A stretch of DNA of 7,884 nt. It comes from Bacteroidota bacterium. GTDB taxonomy: Bacteria; Bacteroidota; Bacteroidia; Chitinophagales; Chitinophagaceae. The stretch is taken from the NCBI GenBank assembly GCA_023423015.1, contig JAFAGE010000350.1:1-7884 (forward strand). The letters are read 5' to 3'. Positions 6,681-7,884 of the stretch are shown in pieces (position 1 is the stretch's first letter; each line of letters starts with the position of its first letter). A program made the translations under genes and the position numbers. The notes under the pieces were generated by a model. It ran no database searches and was not told where the DNA came from. It was given only the letters and a program-made list of their open reading frames with translations.

Positions 6681-6785
6681 AGTGAAGTTGTGAGATTTAA
6701 GTTTTGTGAGATGGCAGATGGGAGATGAAATATGGTCAATTGCCGTTTGCCGATTGCCGAACACGCTTCCTGCCTTCTGCCTACA
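6681..6785. repeat. Degenerate 7-bp repeat tract filling the paaB-paaC spacer
   Basis: Fifteen units of 7 bases fit this stretch without slip. On the plus strand the clearest are AGATGGC, AGATGGG, AGATGAA (6709-6729) and CAATTGC, CGTTTGC, CGATTGC (6737-6757), then GCTTCCT, GCCTTCT, GCCTACA (6765-6785). The consensus is unlike that at 562-675, but the period is the same. On the coding strand the part next to paaB is purine-rich (AGAAGGC-like) and the part next to paaC is pyrimidine-rich (GCCATCT-like). The paaB stop (6781-6783) lies in the last unit, and the first unit abuts the paaC ATG. Confidence 0.7.
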
Positions 6786-7056
6786 TATGCCTCAACTCAT
6801 CTGGCAAATCATAAAACGTAGGATGACGATAGATTTTATCATTCGCAGGGTCGTAAAGCGATGCCGCTTCGTCGGGGTTGGATGCATGGATATATTTGCT
6901 TTCCACGACCCAGATGCTGATTCCTTCCTGCCGTCGCGTATATACGTCACGCGCGTTCTGAATCGCCATTTCAGCATCGGCGGCATGTAAACTTCCTACA
7001 TGCTTGTGATCGAGCCCTTGCCGGCTCCTGACAAAAACTTCCCATAGAGGCCACAT
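6781..7056 (-). CDS. paaB: Phenylacetyl-CoA epoxidase subunit PaaB
   Basis: Small subunit of the phenylacetyl-CoA epoxidase, thought to bridge PaaAC pairs in the larger assembly. The 91 residues align along their whole length with E. coli PaaB (95 residues): WPLWEVFVRSRQGLDHKHVG near the start, LHAADAEMAIQNARDVYTRR, ISIWVV, and the C-terminal YRHPTFYDLPDELRHM. Start and stop are therefore both secure although the stop is embedded in a 7-bp repeat. It is separated from paaA by 82 bp and from paaC by 100 bp, wider than the overlaps and 28-37 bp gaps elsewhere in this gene cluster; both gaps are occupied by repeats. Confidence 0.97.
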   Translation of the reverse strand: MWPLWEVFVRSRQGLDHKHVGSLHAADAEMAIQNARDVYTRRQEGISIWVVESKYIHASNPDEAASLYDPANDKIYRHPTFYDLPDELRHM

Positions 7057-7108
7057 AGCGGGTGCGTTTTATGGTTGTTGTTTTTTTGCGGTATGTTAAA
7101 TCAGATGT

Positions 7109-7207
7109 CGAAAGGAGAATGGAGGTCGGAAATCGAATTTACGCGCCCTTCTCCGTTCTTCGTTCTCGATTCTCTTCTTCGCCCTCCGCCTTACGCCCGT
7201 CGCCCTC
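7109..7207. repeat. Degenerate 7-bp repeat tract across the paaA stop codon
   Basis: Period-7 units run from 7109 to 7207. On the plus strand the left part is purine-rich (CGAAAGG, AGAATGG, AGGTCGG, AAATCGA at 7109-7136) and the right part pyrimidine-rich (TCCGTTC, TTCGTTC, TCGATTC at 7152-7172; CGCCCTC, CGCCTTA, CGCCCGT, CGCCCTC at 7180-7207). The paaA stop (7139-7141) lies between. The arms can partly pair: on the coding strand GAACGGAGAAGG (7158-7147) matches the complement of 7109-7120 at 10 of 12 positions, by eye. The right arm is translated as the last 22 residues of PaaA. Confidence 0.7.
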
Positions 7208-7884
7208 AAATGTCATCGCTGCCCTTCTCACCCACTCTCCTTCTTCGTGCGCTTTGATTCTGGCGGCAAGGCGCTCTTTATTGAAGGGGCCATCACCATT
7301 GATCACGCGCCAGAATTCATCCCAGTTAATTGGGCCAAAATCGTAATGGCCGCGTTCTTCGTTCCACTTCAATTCCGGGTCGGGCAAAGTCATGTTTAAT
7401 ACTTTCACCTGTTCGGCACACATGTCTATAAATCTCTGGCGCAGTTCATCGTTGGTAAACCTCTTGATTTTCCAACGAATACTCTTTTCGGTGTGTGGCG
7501 AGGCTGCATCGTTCGGACCAAACATCATCACCGACGGCCACCACCAACGGTTTATGGCGTCCTGGCACATGTCCCGCTGCACCTGCGTACCCCTGCTCAA
7601 TACAAATAATATTTCAAAACCCTGCCGCTGATGAAAACTTTCCTCCTTACAGATGCGAACCATTGCTCGTGCATATGGTCCGTAGGAAGTTCGGGTGAGT
7701 GGCACCTGGTTCATGATTGCTGCTCCATCTACAAGCCAGCCGATTGCGCCGATATCTGCCCAGGTGAGTGTGGGGTAATTAAAGATGGATGAATACTTCG
7801 CTTTGCCTGCATGTAGTTGTGCGATCATTTCATCGCGACTGATTCCAAGAGTTTCGGCGGCGGCATACAGGTACAAACCATGGC
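7139..7884 (-). CDS. paaA: Phenylacetyl-CoA epoxidase catalytic subunit PaaA (5' partial)
   Basis: Diiron oxygenase subunit that adds one oxygen atom of O2 to the aromatic ring of phenylacetyl-CoA. The window cuts the gene inside the family's DEAGHGLYLY motif, so about the first 75 residues and the Glu of the first ExxH iron-binding pair are missing; its His is at nt 7880-7882. The second ExxH pair is visible in KEESFHQRQGFE (Glu at 7640-7642, His at 7631-7633). Other segments match E. coli PaaA closely: SSIFNYPTLTWADIG, RTSYGPYARAMV, AINRWWWPSVMMFGPND and IKRFTNDELRQRF. After WVRRAAMTF the last 22 residues are low-complexity and charged (rich in E, R, G and K) and are encoded by a 7-bp repeat array, so this tail is probably not functional. 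The TTG at 7874-7876 is not a start. Confidence 0.96.
   Translation of the reverse strand, partial: HGLYLYAAAETLGISRDEMIAQLHAGKAKYSSIFNYPTLTWADIGAIGWLVDGAAIMNQVPLTRTSYGPYARAMVRICKEESFHQRQGFEILFVLSRGTQVQRDMCQDAINRWWWPSVMMFGPNDAASPHTEKSIRWKIKRFTNDELRQRFIDMCAEQVKVLNMTLPDPELKWNEERGHYDFGPINWDEFWRVINGDGPFNKERLAARIKAHEEGEWVRRAAMTFEGDGRKAEGEEENRERRTEKGA

Overview
This 7.9 kb window looks like chromosomal DNA of a Bacteroidota bacterium, probably of the Chitinophagaceae or a close relative. The grounds are an S46 dipeptidyl peptidase with a signal peptide, an Obg GTPase of the short type with an SKSD G4 motif, TAnnTTTG-type -7 promoter elements, no clear Shine-Dalgarno sequences, and a small secreted protein that resembles a family I associate with Chitinophagaceae. 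Taxonomy is inferred; there is no rRNA here.

Layout: the left edge holds the 3' part of a plus-strand AlkA-type DNA-3-methyladenine glycosylase. Everything else is on the minus strand. From right to left (the direction of transcription) it reads paaA (5' end cut off by the window), paaB, paaC, paaD, paaG, obgE, a small secreted protein of unknown function, and a full-length S46 peptidase that runs convergently into the glycosylase gene. I see no tRNA, rRNA, CRISPR array, transposase or prophage gene.

The paa genes encode part of aerobic phenylacetate degradation. PaaA (catalytic diiron subunit), PaaB and PaaC belong to the phenylacetyl-CoA epoxidase. PaaD is its probable Fe-S maturation factor. 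PaaG isomerises the ring-epoxide to oxepin-CoA. The reductase PaaE, ligase PaaK, hydrolase PaaZ and the later beta-oxidation enzymes are not in the window and may lie upstream of paaA. obgE follows paaG by only 37 bp and may be read from the same transcript.

The most unusual feature is not a gene. Three intergenic regions (glycosylase/S46 peptidase, paaB/paaC and paaA/paaB) are filled with degenerate tandem repeats of strict 7-bp period. The consensus differs between sites, but the layout is the same: a purine-rich arm on the coding strand that overlaps the stop codon of the gene before it, then a pyrimidine-rich arm that can partly fold back on it. One array has become the coding sequence for the last ~22 residues of PaaA, and another creates a false N-terminal extension in front of paaC. 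A second, unrelated structure is a ~27-bp imperfect inverted repeat that flanks the predicted promoter of the S46 peptidase and includes its start codon.
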